Below, piece by piece: positions 21,982 to 35,454 of a stretch of 64,000 nucleotides of DNA (within the stretch, counting starts at the first letter, position 1; each line of letters opens with the position of its first letter). The notes beneath the pieces are model-generated. The model searched no databases. It was not told the origin of the DNA and was given only the letters and a program-made list of their open reading frames with translations. The stretch comes from Megalonaias nervosa (taxonomy: Eukaryota; Mollusca; Bivalvia; Unionida; Unionidae): contig JAECUM010096223.1 of assembly GCA_016617855.1 (NCBI GenBank), positions 62,001-126,000 of the forward strand, in the 5' to 3' direction. Made by a program: the position numbers and the translations under genes.

Positions 21982-23394
21982 TTGAAAGCCAGATAGTTAT
22001 TGACCCCCCCCAATCACATGGTGTAACAAAGGATAACTGGAACCATGCTAAAATGCAGACTAGTCTGCTAACATCAGCTCATTGCTGACCATTGAGACCT
22101 GATAATATGATACTCAGACCTGCTGACCAACATAAATAACTGATACATGTATTTCTATTTAGCAGAGATTTTTTTTAATATGATTGGAAAATGTGGAATT
22201 TATTTTTGTATCCTTGTTAATTTGAAGACATATGAAAAATTATTGGTATTATAATGGAATTTCAAGCCCATGTTCCAGAAAACACTGATCAATGTGTGAG
22301 ACATAAAAAGCAACAATAAAAGTATGTGTACATCATGCATTATTGCTTTTACTGTATCTTTCTATCCTTCTTCGACTGTATTGTCCAATTTTCATTTATA
22401 TCTGTAGAATTTTTTTAAAATTAAAAAATGTGCTTTTGTTTCAGAAGATTACAGATGATGTATCATAAAACACAAGTTCGGAGTTCTATAACCTGAAACT
22501 AGAAAATATAGTTTATAAGTGTTTCTTATTTTTATTTTTCTTGTTTTTTCCTCCACTGTTATCATGATGCAAAGGAATGAAATTCAAATTCATAATTTTA
22601 TTAGTTGAACACATGAGAAAGACAGGATGAAAACAAATTTTTTATTAATGTTGATTTCTTACTAAAATACTTAGAATAATTAAAAAGTAAAGACACTATT
22701 ATTATTATTATTTTGTCTTAAATATTTTTCGACATTCAGGTGGTACCAATCACCACTTGTCAATCATGCTGTTTGATTAACCAATCCGTGAGCATAAATT
22801 AGACACACCTTTAGGCATTGCTTATGTCCGCCACATTCCTCTGACAAGTGGATTGTCACAATAATGAACTGGTTATGATAAATATTTACAAAGTTTGTGA
22901 TGGTTTATTGATTTTTTGCTTGATAAGTGAAAAGAAATCGATAGGGTCTTTGTTGTTCTAACAATAGGTATCCAGATCATTTAAATGGAGGAGTTAGATG
23001 AAACTTGAATGGATAAAGACTTGTGGTCACCCACACAATCAGCTGAACATGTCACAATTGATGGCAATTTTCAAGTATTTGTTGCAAAAAGTATGTCGAA
23101 AAGCATGTCCTGTTGATAAATTGCTTTTTTGTTCTGTTTCATTTATTTGTGTTCCTCCCATCTTTTTATCCATATTTTCTCAACTCTTTACATGATGTTT
23201 GACACATTTTAATTAACAATTTATACTTTTTGACTTCTTTCTTTCTTTTTCCTCTTTCACCTCCTCCCTTGATGTTCGTCCTCCTGCTTTTTATACCATG
23301 GCTAATTGTTAATGTTTAACCAAGAGACTCAAATCACTTTCATCCACTATGGTAGGTCACTTGCTATGTGGCAGTGGTTTGGTTTGGTTGTCAT
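21981..23394. other. No gene seen
   Basis: AT-rich DNA with a short (TTA)n near 22697. The 65-codon frame at 22998-23195 has no domain. Confidence 0.5.
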
Positions 23395-23555
23395 GATCTA
23401 GAGAATGATGGACCAGCGTTTGTTATTGTCTGGATCAAATAAATAATAAAAAGAAATATGAATTTTATGGATGGAATAACAGATCTGAGCAGAGATATGG
23501 AATAGAAGAACATGAGCCCCATATTTAAAATATAAAAATTTAATCATTTACGTAA
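23395..23555 (+). repeat. Unclassified interspersed repeat, copy B
   Basis: Same order of blocks as 8325-8500. Confidence 0.6.
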
Positions 23556-25090
23556 ACATAATGAAATTGAACATGACATTTGAATGATACACTTTCTCCT
23601 AGAAATAAAATTAAAAAATTTATGAGAAATGCAATTAGCTGTTCTTTTATACAGATAAAACAAATTTCATCATGAAATTGAGTGACCCAGATCATTCGCT
23701 CAGCAATGCATGAATAACCTGGTTGCTTATGGTCCTTCCAAATTCATTGTTGGTGACAGAGTCTCCATGTTCCTTCTCTCTCTTTGTCTCTCTCCCCTTC
23801 CCCCTTTGGGTCATCAACTGTAACTTGGTTATCTTCTCTCATTTCCCACTATATGGTGCATATATGGAGATATTTTCTCTTGTGCCTTCTTCACATGCAC
23901 TCTTTTCAATACAGCTGTATCTCTTTGTTGCTTTAAGTTCTGTGTCCCTGAACTTCAGACACTCGTCCTTTAGATAATTTTAATGATAAAATACTAGTTA
24001 CTTTCCCAGAGCTAACTTCTGCCCTCCCTGCAGAAACTTAGACTGACTAAACTTTTGAGAGAGAATACTTAAAACATTGAATTTCATCTGGGAAACACAC
24101 ACCCCACTACATAAACCCCAAGTAACCTTGCCTCACTATGTCCCTAACCGTTATCTCAATTAAAAATCAATCATGTAGCTGCACATGTCCAATTAAATGC
24201 AGGAAGCATTTGATGACATGGGAAAGGGTATGAACAATGGGTATTGCCTAATCACCTTCAAAAATAAGTTTTTAAATAAAATAAAATTTGATGTGTTCTG
24301 CAAATGCAGCTATTTGGAATTTGCATAGCAAGGTTTTGGGATCGGCTCGCAGACTTCAAGTTAAAACATATTTTCCAGTTTGAATCCTGAATCTCAAAAT
24401 GCATTAACTTAAGAACCACAAGAATTTGAAAATTATCTAGATTGTTTCTAGAGAAGATTATCATCAAGCAGGTCTACCAATATCATAATGCTGATATTTA
24501 AATAAATCCCAATGCAATACTTAAGTTGTGACCACCAATTTTACCATTAGTCATGTGTTATGACATGATTGTGTGTGTATGCTGGGGAACAACATGAGCT
24601 TTGGCATTATCTGTTCTGTGTAGTGAAATTCAATTAATTTCTTTCTGAAACATGAAGCATAAACTGATGAGAATCTGAAAACAGATGTCAAGTCAACATG
24701 ATTGATTTCAGGATAGGAGAAATGAATAGATTAATCTAACATTTTAATGATGCAGAAGAAGTGTATATAAAACACCTCTTTTACACTCAGTCATATATTA
24801 AATATTTTTTGGCAATTTTTAGCAAGTGTTTGGAGACTTCTTAACTGTTAATTGACAGCCATGTTTAAGATTATAAACTATTCTGCTTTTGGCAATAGAT
24901 GAATATTGAAGTCCTTGAAACTTTTGATTTAATATGTTGTAAACAATTGTGTACCATGGAAAATTAAAGACTCTATTCCTGATAAAAATTCAATAGTTAT
25001 GAAAACTTGTTTTGAAAAGAAAAGGTGAAATTTATTGCATACTTTTTCATTCTCTGTAATCTCATTCACATCTCTTACTTTGGATTGAGA
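23556..25090. other. No gene seen
   Basis: AT-rich. An 84-codon frame at 23723-23977 is rich in Ser/Phe/Leu from a T/C-rich tract and lacks any motif. Confidence 0.5.
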
Positions 25091-25346
25091 TGTTGTTTTT
25101 ATTGCTGTTATTATGGGGTTTAATGCCTTTTTTTCATCACAAGATAGGCTGTATACATGGTGGAGTATAACTGGTGGAGGAAGAACCCAGGAAAACCCTG
25201 GGTAGAACCACCAACCCAGGAGAAGCTAATGGCAAGCTTTCTCATGTACCCACATTGGCTGAGCCTAAGATTTGAACCACACAGACAGAGGTGAGATGGC
25301 AGTGATCTGTAACAGTGAGCACTTTAGACCACTCAGAGCTCCAGGA
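25091..25346 (-). repeat. (CAA)n-tailed tRNA-derived SINE, near full length
   Basis: In reverse complement it runs from a tRNA-like head ('ctgagtggtctaaagtgctc', then the B box 'ggttcaaatctta'), through 'gggttttcctgggttcttcctccac', to 'gtatacagcctatcttgtgat' and a decayed (CAA)n tail. It matches 35968-36203 along its length. Confidence 0.85.
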
Positions 25347-25708
25347 TTGATTTGTAAATTTGTAAATTGCTTGGAATTTTTTTCATATAAAAAGTTTCTC
25401 CATGCCTTTTGAGTTCAGATCTTCATAGTTTGGTTGTACATGTTAAGAACTTGATCATGAATATATTAATTAATTGAAAAGGAACATTTGCACTATAGTT
25501 AAAATTTTTAAGTACAAATACAGTTAATTCTTTTATCACTTTTAAATCTCAGTGAAGTTGCCTGTGTGATTTGAGAACTTCCAGTTGGGATCATTCTCAT
25601 AGTTAAGCATTTGTAACTATTGGTATTGGAGATGGGAATTACCTAGATTTGCCCTAACTTCTGTTTTCAAATATCTTTCTTCCCAAGCAGTTTTCTATCG
25701 TATTCAGT

Positions 25709-25922
25709 ATGTACCCCATATAGCTGCTTATAAGCTGGATCCCGTTACAAACTGTATGGACCCACATCAGGCTTCACATAATGTGCCAACAGATCTGGGT
25801 ATATGCAGTTTGTTAGGAATAATCAGTATGACAAACATCATAGACCCTTATCTACCAGCACATGCAATGTCAGGTATGGGTCTATGTTATTTGCAATTGG
25901 TCCTGACATATAAGCAAGTATA
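25709..25922. mobile_element. Hairpin MITE copy 3
   Basis: Outer ends 'tatgtaccccatatagctgcttataagctggatcc' and 'tcctgacatataagcaagtata'. Internal hairpins are 'gacccacatcagg..cagatctgggt' and 'agacccttatctacc..aggtatgggtct'. The central block is 'cagtttgttaggaataatcagta'. Confidence 0.78.
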
Positions 25923-26147
25923 GATGGTACCCTACTTGACATTAAATGCCTCTTCAGGAGCTGTTATTGAAGAGGCAATAAGGAAGTATTCCATATGTAA
26001 TGCTAAAAAGAAAATGTGTATTGCCAACCCTAGCACTACCCCTCCCTTCCCCTGCCACTGGATTAAAAAAGAAAAATCCCAAAAAGTTTAGAAATTGATT
26101 TGTGCATATAATTGAGCTGGTTAGTACATTATATATGCTAATCATAA

Positions 26148-26172
26148 TCATTATTATTATTATTATTATTAT
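26148..26172. repeat. (ATT)n microsatellite
   Basis: About eight ATT units. Confidence 0.95.
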
Positions 26173-26745
26173 ATACAGTGCAATCAACAAACATAAAGGG
26201 GGTGGGGAGGTGGGGGCCTAAGAAGTTGACAAACAAAGATTTGATGGAAAATATGCAGAAAAGGGGACCTTGTTTAAGTCTCTGAATTGTTGTGTAATAT
26301 GTGTATCAGAAATTATGGACAGATACCATTGCTGAAAATGCATGTAGTTAGGTCAAATTTAATAGGTGATAGTGTATAAAATTTTGTTAAAATCTCAACA
26401 CTAATATACATGTATTCAGTGCACAGAAATGCTAATAGCCTAAGTATTGTTTCAAGCAAGTGTATTAAAGGATTCAAACATCAACTCATCTAAGATATTG
26501 TACACTGAGATACCATAAATCACAAAACTTTACTCAGTATAAAATTTTACTCATTTTAACAAAGAAAACAAATTTTTGCTAAAACCATCATCTATCACAG
26601 TTGACAGTTCTAGAATAGATATTTCAGGAAGATTGAAGATTGTAGTGGCCATTTCATAGTCCCAGTGTTAAGTGAAAGATGCAATACCAGTGAGTTGACA
26701 GATGGACACGTGAATGTTACTGTCAATAAATACCCTGATGTTTTG

Positions 26746-26943
26746 CTGTCTGCGTTGGTTTGAGTCTAAGATTCGACGAATGTGGATATGTGAGAAAGCT
26801 TGCCAGTAGCTTCTCGTGGGTCGGTGGTTCTTTCCGCGGATTTCCCGGTTTCTTCCTCCACCATTAATACTGGCCGCCATGTATAGCCTATCGTGTGCTG
26901 AAAAATGGCATTAAGCCCCACAACAACAACAACAACAACAACT
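26746..26943 (+). repeat. (CAA)n-tailed SINE, 5'-truncated
   Basis: It starts within the tRNA-like head at the B box ('ggtttgagtcta'). The body 'cggtttcttcctccaccattaatactggccgccatg' and 'gcctatcgtgtgctgaaaaatggcattaagcccca' is intact, and it ends in (CAA)7. The 5' truncation is typical of LINE-driven retroposition. Confidence 0.88.
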
Positions 26944-28980
26944 GATGTTTTGTGTTTAATTATAAATTCCTCATTGATGGATGCAATTCATCTTGTGTAC
27001 AGTTTCATATGTTGTCCTGGATTGTGATGACTGCACATCATTTGGTGCATGGTGACACAGAATGCTATCACATATCATATTTCATTACTTATGTGTAAAA
27101 CTATCACCAATCTTTACTTACATCTGGCTGAAATGATAAAGATTTCCAAAAATTGACGACACAAAAGTATTTTGATTGGGATTAGTATCATTGGATCCAG
27201 GGCTAAGATAATTTGTATAATAAATAACAAGCACATGCATACCTACTTAAAAACATAAGCATATTGTTTGCAGCAATTTCATTGCAAAATACTTGATGTT
27301 TGCAAATCTTGAGTTTTGCATAACAACTTTTGATCAAACTTTGGGGATGGCTTGCACTTAGGGTAATAAGGAATCCTATGGATTATGTATGTAAAGGTCA
27401 GAGGTCATGGTGATCAGAAGTTAAATAAGAAACGAATGGCTTCTGCACTATACCTTGACCAAAGGTCAAAGTCATTAAGACCTGTTGGTCAGTAGTCTCC
27501 AGAATCAACCATGCCCAACTACTGCCAATACAGAGGAGTGTTAAGCATGGGGTGGATGTATCATGTGCCATTCATGGTACTCTTTTTTTTAACTTCCTAT
27601 CTGTATTTTCAGTCCAGGCTTCAGGTACATCAACCGCTTGTCACTTGTGCTTAAATTGTAAATCCCAGTGTATTTAACTTTGTGTACACAGTGCATCCTC
27701 TAAATGAGTTTTGCCGTAGGGAAATCATTATGTATATTATTTGTAATCTGAAAAGAATATTTTATTTACCATTTGTTAGTGGTGTCTGTCATTGAATAAT
27801 GAGTGGCAAGAGGAAATTAAAAACATAATTTCATGGATGTGGATTTTAATTTATTCTGTGGTATAGCCTTAGGGATTTTTTGATTGATGTATTTTATTTC
27901 AGGTGTAAAATTGGATCTGGTCATGAAAATGGTATGGAGATTGACAAGGAAATGTTCTAAATGGGCACAAATACTCAGTGTACTAAAAATAATAAGCAAG
28001 TCCATTATTGATTATGATTTGAAAATGAAAATGCACCATAATTGGTGTCAAATTGTAGAAAATTCATCTTGTTTGCTTGGGGGTTGGGTTGTTAAACCTT
28101 TTTTGTGCAAGGAGCCAGCATGTTGAAAGGAGATAATTTATGAGTATGTTTACATGTTCATACAAACAGGTAGAGTTCATAGAAAATAATTTTGAATACT
28201 GTGATGGTGAGGACAAATCATTGCTTCTTTTGGATCACCACGAATTCAGCTCATTGTGACTGTAAATTTGGATTGTGTATAAATTGCTATTAAAGTAAAA
28301 CTCTTGTTCATGGCCATAGCAGGCAAAGGTTTAGTCATATTGAGATATTGATGAATGGATATTATTTATATTTTCTCCAGGCATGAAATTTACATAGCAT
28401 TGTAATTATGCGATAAACCTGCCATGTCACAGCTATTGTTTCCGCACAGCTGGGCAAGGTCAGTAATGGCACAATGCCATTGTCAGGTATTGTAGATATT
28501 GTTTACCTGTCACCCCCCACATTAAAACAGGTCCTGTGTCTGCTGTTCTGTCAGCCATTTGTCTTGGCTTGCAGAAGCAGATTTTTCTGAATGGGAGTCA
28601 TACATTCCTTTAGAATTGTTGCTGTGTGACACCATAGGTATAGAAATTGAAGGAAATGTCAGCCTTAATTTAAAAAATGTTGTAATCTTAATGCTAAGTA
28701 TTTTTCCTTTTCTGAAATAATTAACTTTTTAAGACTTAACAAATATCAGATATGACTGGAACATTGTACAGCTGAGATATGTCACAACACCTGATCAAGA
28801 CAGGAAAGTTGGAAGTCTTTTTTGGTTTGTGAATAGCCGTTACCAGCTTAGGGTTGATAATGATGTATCTAGTCTCTTGCATTAAACTCATTTTTAAATG
28901 CATTCACAGAAGGCAACAATTCCCAATTTTGACCTAACAGCATGTCATTGATGAAACAATAAATGTTCTCTTTTTCTTTA
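26944..28980. other. No gene seen; short relative of the 15-kb repeat at 27335-27500
   Basis: Block 27335-27500 resembles 15030-15245. The 80-codon frame at 27884-28126 follows 'attttatttcag' but has no recognisable product. Confidence 0.45.
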
Positions 28981-28982
28981 GT

Positions 28983-30214
28983 TTTAGCTCAGCTGGCTGT
29001 GAAGCCAAGTGAGCATATGTTATGGTCTTATGTCATTTGTGTGTTTTCGGTCTTGTATTGTTCATTGTACATTTTGCAAAAACCACTTAACTTAATTTAC
29101 CAACATTGACAGTATCCTGGCATGAAGTTCTTTCAAATTTGGTCAAATGATGCCAATCTGCTATCATGTATGACCACCATTATATACAAATGAAGAAAAA
29201 AAATTTAAAGGAATTCTTTGCAAGAATCACTCAACAGAATTTGACCAATTTTGATAAAAACATCCTGACATGATGGTCTTTCAAAATTTATTCAGTTGAT
29301 GCTGATCTACTGTCACATACATGCATTGAGGCAACTTCTTCAGCAGGACTGCTTATCAGAATTCAAATTTTACAGAAGGCATTCTGTCCTTCAGTTCTTG
29401 AACCTTTGTTCAAAAGCTGATAATCTGCCATTACTAAGAGTAGAAAAATGTTAAAACAGTTTCTTCTCAAGAAAGAAAAACATATTCTTGTAAAGAAAGA
29501 CCCAGCAGAATTTGACCAGATTTAACTGAAAGTCTCAGCCATGAAGGTATATCAGACTTGTTCAGATGGTGCTGATCCACTGTTGAATATGGCTTCTATG
29601 AAAAAAAATAAAAATAAATAGAAAACTTAAATGAATTTTATAAAAAAACCCACCCTAAACAGAATTTAACGAAATCTTGGCACATTGGGTTTTCAAGTTT
29701 CTTTAAATGATGCCAATCTGCCATCAAATATGGCTGCTGCTACTGAAAATTAAAAGCAAACTATTAATGGCTTGATTTAAATAGCTGCATTTCAGAATTT
29801 GATCAGATTAGATGGAAAGCATCCCAGCTTGAAGTCCTTTTATTTTTGTATAAATTTATGCTAATTTCCTATCAGGTAGGGTGGTCATTATGAAAGATAG
29901 AAAAGTATTTTATTTTTTTTGTATAAAATTATGTTTAACAGAATTGGACTTGCTCTAAGAGAAAGCATCAAGGCATGGAGGCCTGTTGGTATTTGACAAA
30001 TGATGTTGATGTGCCATCTAATATTGATGAAGTTATTTTTAAAAATGGAGAAACCTTGAAAAAGTTGATTTTATAGTGTGCAATAAACAGCATTTGACAT
30101 TTCTATAGAAAGCATACTTTTCATCTAGATTTCTTTGCCAGATCCTCTTGTATTTGGCTTAAATGGGCAAAGGTAAGCCAGGTGAGCAGTATCTGCATCC
30201 CTTTGGCCTTTTGT
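28983..30214 (+). repeat. Long interspersed repeat, complete-looking, ~1.23 kb
   Basis: It opens 'ttttagctcagctggctgtgaagccaagtgagca' and closes 'aagccaggtgagcagtatctgcatccctttggccttttgttt'. The head and tail both carry the agctc/gtgagc words in inverted relation. Between them lie about eight degenerate units of 100-130 bp with 'cagaatttgaccaaatttga', 'gcatcctgacatgatggtctttcaaa' and 'gatgccaatctgccatcaaatatgg'. I see no coding capacity. Similar opening and closing words are abundant in mollusc genomes. Confidence 0.75.
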
Positions 30215-30416
30215 TTAATGATAAATAAACAGTTCAGTTGAGTTTATGTAACAAACAGAGTATATGTACCTTATAAGAATGTAGAATATTAATCAGTAAT
30301 TAATAGTATTAATAGTATTAATCTATAATTATTTCAGTAAACTTATTGTTGCAAGAAAAAAATCAGAAAGAGAAACAAACAAAGATTTGGTAAGGATTTT
30401 TGCTTTATGAGCACAG

Positions 30417-30552
30417 CAACATAGGTTTTCTTAATGCTGAGGCATTTGCAGTTAAATACCTTGTTCCTGGACATAACATGGGCTGATCCAATGGTAGGAT
30501 TCAAACCTGTGCCATTTTGTTCACAAGTCCAGCATGCTAACCACTGACCTTA
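30417..30552 (-). repeat. tRNA-derived SINE
   Basis: On minus, 'agtggttagcatgctggacttgtgaac' (A box) and 'ggtttgaatcctacc' (B box) are followed by 'ggaacaaggtatttaactgcaaatgcctcagcattaa', a tRNA head plus SINE body. Confidence 0.72.
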
Positions 30553-30883
30553 GAAAAGAAGATGAAAAAAAAGAAATGAAGAGAAGAATCATGCAGTTTT
30601 ATCTTGACAACACAATAAATATAAATCATTTTGTCAGTTTTCACAATCAGAGAAGATAATAATATAGGAAATAAATTGCAATACTATGGATGAAAATGGC
30701 CGTCTAATTTGAAGTCTTCTTTTTATTTCTTCTACATAATAATGGGGCTACTTGCATGAAATTTCACTTTCTCAACAAGAATATTTAGTTGTCTGGGCTA
30801 GTTGGGCTAAGGGATTGTTTTCTTTTGAAATAGTTGCCCTTTTTGTTCCCAGTTTTCAGTAGACCTGATTGACCTGTATGGTT

Positions 30884-31045
30884 TTGTTTTGTTTGGTGTT
30901 TTATGGCACAGCAACACAAGTAGATTGTTTGCACCAAGGTATTTGGAGTAAGTTATATTGCCTGTGGACACACCATATTAGCTTACTTGGTGTGATCTGG
31001 TGATAAAACTCATACCCACATTCTTTTGGTTAACCTTGCTTCAGT
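30884..31045 (-). repeat. tRNA-derived SINE, degenerate
   Basis: The minus strand has the body words 'ataccttggtgcaaacaatc' and the tail 'cttgtgttgctgtgccataaaac' of the same family as 20378-20545 and 30417-30552. The head is poorly preserved. Confidence 0.5.
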
Positions 31046-31524
31046 CATTGATATATGTTTGAGTTGCCAATAATTTCTTTTCTTTTTTTTCTGTGGCTGA
31101 TAAAAAACTGATTATCATTAATTGATGGCACCCTATTGACATTTTGGCAATATCAACGCCCAGAGACATACAAGGTGTTTTCTGTGATGATTAAAAAGTT
31201 TTCATATGTGCCCAGTCAGTTCATATCCAAAACAAAGCAAGGATGCCTTTCTGTATACCAAGCTTCTCTGACACAACTGATAATTAATCTGTGTCAGAAT
31301 CTTCCACTCCAGTAAAATCCATGGTACAAGTGATATCTCCCAATATGGGAAATGGATATGGCAATCAATTCAGAATGAGGTGATGAGGATACCATGTGTA
31401 CTTTTAGAAGTAAGGTCAACTTTATCAGAGTTATCAAACATGGAATTAGCCCATTTAATCCCAGGAGAAAAGCAGAGGGCATTGCACTTAATTTTTGTAT
31501 GTGCCTAGCCCTTTAATCTAAAAC

Positions 31525-31612
31525 ATTGAAAAAAATTGACTGGACTGTAAGCCAGGCTACCTTTCTGTCAAGTCCAGCACACTAATCATGGAGTCACTCA
31601 TAGTGGCTCTTG
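31525..31612 (-). repeat. SINE head fragment
   Basis: On minus 'ccatgattagtgtgctggacttgacagaaaggtagcc' matches the head of the family at 41743 ('ggttagtgtgctggacctgcat'). Confidence 0.55.
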
Positions 31613-32664
31613 CCTACACTAGTCACCTTTCAAAATGATGCAAGAGAGTTCTTTTTGGGACACAACCTACATAAAAATGTTGGAAATATATTCAACATTG
31701 AGCTGAAATTAAGTAAAAAAAATATTGATTTAATATTGGTCAGATTTTAAACTTCTCTTGAGGTAAAGGAATAAATCTATGTAAAGGTTAATAGTTTCAG
31801 TACAAAAGTAAGATCTATTTTAAGCAAATAGGCATGGCAGGCCTGAGAGTAAATTTTTAGAAGGGGTAATAGCACATCTTGGGTATATATTCCTAAATTT
31901 ATAAAACCCATCAGACTAAGATTGCAAAGGCAATTGCTGACTGGAGAAGTACTGTGGTTGAATCCATATCTTGACTCAAGAACTGCCTCTAAAATTAATG
32001 GTTGTGATTACACATTGTATACATGCACTTAGCACCCAGCTTATATTTCATAACCAGAGACATAATCTAATGCTCTCCATCATGGTGTAACACTAGTCAG
32101 ATTGATTTGACACAATCCAAGTTACAATTTTTCCCCACCTGCTAGTGTTACCTATACTGACATATGAATGGGGAGACCTGATGAGTTCTAAAGGCTGGCT
32201 TCAAAGGTGAATAACTGACTCCTAAATTTATTGGCTTTTTAGATACATGTATTGGCAAATTGTAAAATTCTGTTAACTTTAACGTAAGAGGGATTGTTTC
32301 ATATTATTCTCTATCACTTGACTGTTGTGTTATTTAGGTTAATATGACCCATTATGATAATTTTTCTATATATAACATGTATAATAATATTTTGTGATGT
32401 CACAAATCATATTAGGGCACCATGTAAGGCAAAAGGCATTGTGACTGGCATTCCAAACATATTGTGAAGTGATGTCACTACGCTCTTCAGTTCTTTTTTC
32501 AAATAAATTCACTAGTTTTCAGTAACTGATAAATATAATTTTACTTACTGAATAATTTGTTTGCCAGTGCTTGCAAAGGACAGAAATTATTTGATTCATT
32601 TCATATATTTCATTTTGAAATGAGCATGCTTGTTTGACCTTCTGTCAGTTCAAAACTTGTAGCA
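31613..32664. other. No gene seen
   Basis: AT-rich DNA without repeats that I can place. Confidence 0.45.
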
Positions 32665-32765
32665 CAGTAAAACCTGTCTTGAGAGACCATTGCTATGAGA
32701 GACAACCTGTATTGAGAGACCACCATTTTTTGCCAGAAAAGGGTGGTCTTTCGAGACAGGTTCTA
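32665..32765. mobile_element. Small fold-back element, 'cagtaaaacctgtct' type
   Basis: AACCTGTCTTGAGAGACCA (32671-32689) is mirrored by GTGGTCTTTCGAGACAGGTT (32743-32762). A third half-copy 'aacctgtattgagagaccacc' lies between. It looks like the terminus, or a whole short copy, of a DNA transposon. No target duplication was found. Confidence 0.55.
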
Positions 32766-33989
32766 CCCAACTCATGACAGCAAACTATTGACAAGACTTA
32801 TTAATATAGTAGAAACAAGTATAGTTATGATAATAAAGATACCCTCATTTTGGTATTAGTGTGGGTATACGTTGATACTGTCCATCAGTCAGTCCACTTA
32901 GCTATCAATCTGTCCATACTTACACTTAACACTAAATGGCTTTGTATGAATAGTATCATTAAATTTGGGCAAATCTATAAATTTAGCACATCAGCACCAT
33001 ACAGTTGAATGTTTTATACCAACATAATGAAATATGCTGTGTCAGCATGCACAAAATAAAACACAGTCATCACATTCCAGGACAATATATATTAAACTGT
33101 GGATAAGATGAATTGCATTCATTAATGGAGAATTTATAATTGAACACAAAACTTCAGAGTATTTCCTTACAGTAACATTCATATTTCCATCTGTTAACTC
33201 ACTGATATGGTGACTGCCATCTCCTTGGATAGAGATTTTGAAACTCTCTGCTGAACTTGAGCATAAATTAATTTGCTTGATAAATTCACTAAAATGTTAT
33301 TGTTTTTCTATCAGTGCCATGTGGTGATTCCTTTAGAATTTACCGTCTTATATTTTTTTAATTTATATTTTTAGATGGTTTCATTTCTTGTGAAATCTCT
33401 CCAATTTTCTAATGAATAATTGTCACACAGTACTGAGCCAAATTCTCCGTCTTAATAAGTTCATTTTGTTATATCAGGAATTATTTTTAGTTGTTTCATC
33501 ATTAAGTTTTATTTGATATGGATGAACTTCTGCTGTTACTCATATAGAAAGTATTGCAAGCATATGAGAAACTAGTCATATTTATGAGTATACTAGTAGT
33601 TTTGGCAAAATTGTGCATTTGATATTGACACTTTTATTTTGTATTCTTTTATTTATCATTTTTTAAATTAATAGATGTATACTATTTTTGAGGTCCAGTT
33701 AACTCTCTTGTGAATGGGAAATAATTTCAGGTGTACAAATGGATTGCATAAGAAATATTGTTCAAGTTATTGGTAAGAAAGTCATCAAGAGCTTTGTAAC
33801 ATTCTGTTCTGATTTTATTCCTACCAGCAGACTAAAGTAGTACATTAGTGATAGTAAGAGGCATAGCAGTCACATCTTCATTTATTTGGACTAAAATTTT
33901 ACAATACTGTATGGGATAATTCCAGGGCTATTAATAGTCAGATGGTAATTTAAAACTATTGTTGCCCATCACCGTAACTATTTCAACCT
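32766..33989. other. No gene seen
   Basis: AT-rich DNA without recognisable features. Confidence 0.45.
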
Positions 33990-35245
33990 TCACTTTTTTT
34001 GACCAGAGGAGCTCATGAGATGGTCTGTTGTCCTTTGTCCATTGTCTTATGTCTTTCTGTCTGTCTGTATTAGTTTGTTATTTCTGTTCCTCCTAAACTA
34101 CTTTGAGGATTGCTATGAAACTTTACACACACACATTCATCTAGTTGGTCCAACTTGAAAATGGTGCTGCTTGCACATCCAATATAGTTACCATATTGAC
34201 CATCTCGAAAATCTTGTTATCTTCTTAAATGGATGATGTCTGCTTGGCCCAAATTGAAGATGGTGGAGATCCGATGTCCAGTATGGCCAAATGGCAGCCA
34301 TCTTGAAAATTTGGTTATAGCTACTTATCCATCATGAATATCAAGATGTTGTTTTGATTAATCTGATGCCTAGTTGGACCTAAGTAAAAATGGTACTGAT
34401 CTGAAGTTATGGCTACCATGGCAGACATCATGAAAATCTTACTGCAACTCTTCTTGAAAAGGAAGTTACACTGACATGTGTTTTCACCCAAAATTGTCTT
34501 ATGGTGTCCAGTTGGTCTTAAATGAACATGGTGCCATTATGGCATCCAATATGATTGCCATACAGTGGCCATCTTGAAGATATTATCACTAATACTTCTG
34601 AAAGGGTGGTCACATTTACAAGAGGTTTTCACCGAAAAACTTTGTATGTCTGTTTGGTCCTAAATGAAAATGATGCTGATCTGATGATGTCCAATATGTG
34701 TTCATCTTGAAAATCTTGTTTTAGCTACTCTTGGAGGGAATGTCATTTTGTCATTGTGTTTTCATCAGAGTTCTTGTAGTGTCCACCTGTTCTGGTAGTG
34801 TCCACCTGATCCTACATGAAAATGACTAATCTTCATTGTGGCCACCATGGTTGCTATCTTAAGAATATTATCTGTACTCCCAAACGGATGGCTATATCAA
34901 CATGGGCTTTTCACCAATATACTTCTCATGATACCTTGTTGATCCTAAATGAAAATGGTGCCTGCTGTCTTAAAGATCTTGTCAGATTTTTATGGCATGA
35001 GGTTTTCACCAAAAGACTTCAAATGATGTCCACTTTGTCTTAAATGAAAATGATGCCAATCTGACATCCAGTATGGCCACACAGAAACCAATTTGAAAAT
35101 CTTGTTATCACTGAAGAATATCAGAGATGGTTTCAACACTCGACAGTTAAAAGGAATAAATGGTCTTATTTTGAACACCTGGAAATATATTTTGCCCAGT
35201 AGAGCATCAATCCCATCAAGAGACTTTTTTATATAAGATTTTTTA
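33990..35245 (+). repeat. Long interspersed repeat with ~150-bp sub-repeats and preserved 3' end
   Basis: It begins 'tgaccagaggagctcatgagatggtctgttgtcctttgtcc' and then has about seven degenerate units with 'atggccaccatgg', 'atcttgaaaatcttgtta' and 'gttttcaccaaaagacttc'. It ends with 'cagagatggtttcaacactcgacagttaaaagg' and 'gagcatcaatcccatcaagagactttttt'. This copy gives the uninterrupted target of the LTR insertion at 57562. Relatives lie at 4646-5460, 40085-40340, 40800-40925 and at both flanks of the LTR element. Confidence 0.75.
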
Positions 35246-35454
35246 TGGGACACAAGTTTTGATAAGTTTCTGACAGCATTCACTATAGACTAGCAGCCAT
35301 ACTTTTTTAATTTGCTTTATTGCGTTTACAAAGTATTTCTTTCCCAACAACAAAACTCTATTTTGTGAGTGTCAGAATTTGTAGATGAATTGTCAAGTCT
35401 TTAGATAATCCTTCAAGGGACTCTTTATTTTCTGTTTGGACTGATACTTGGTGG

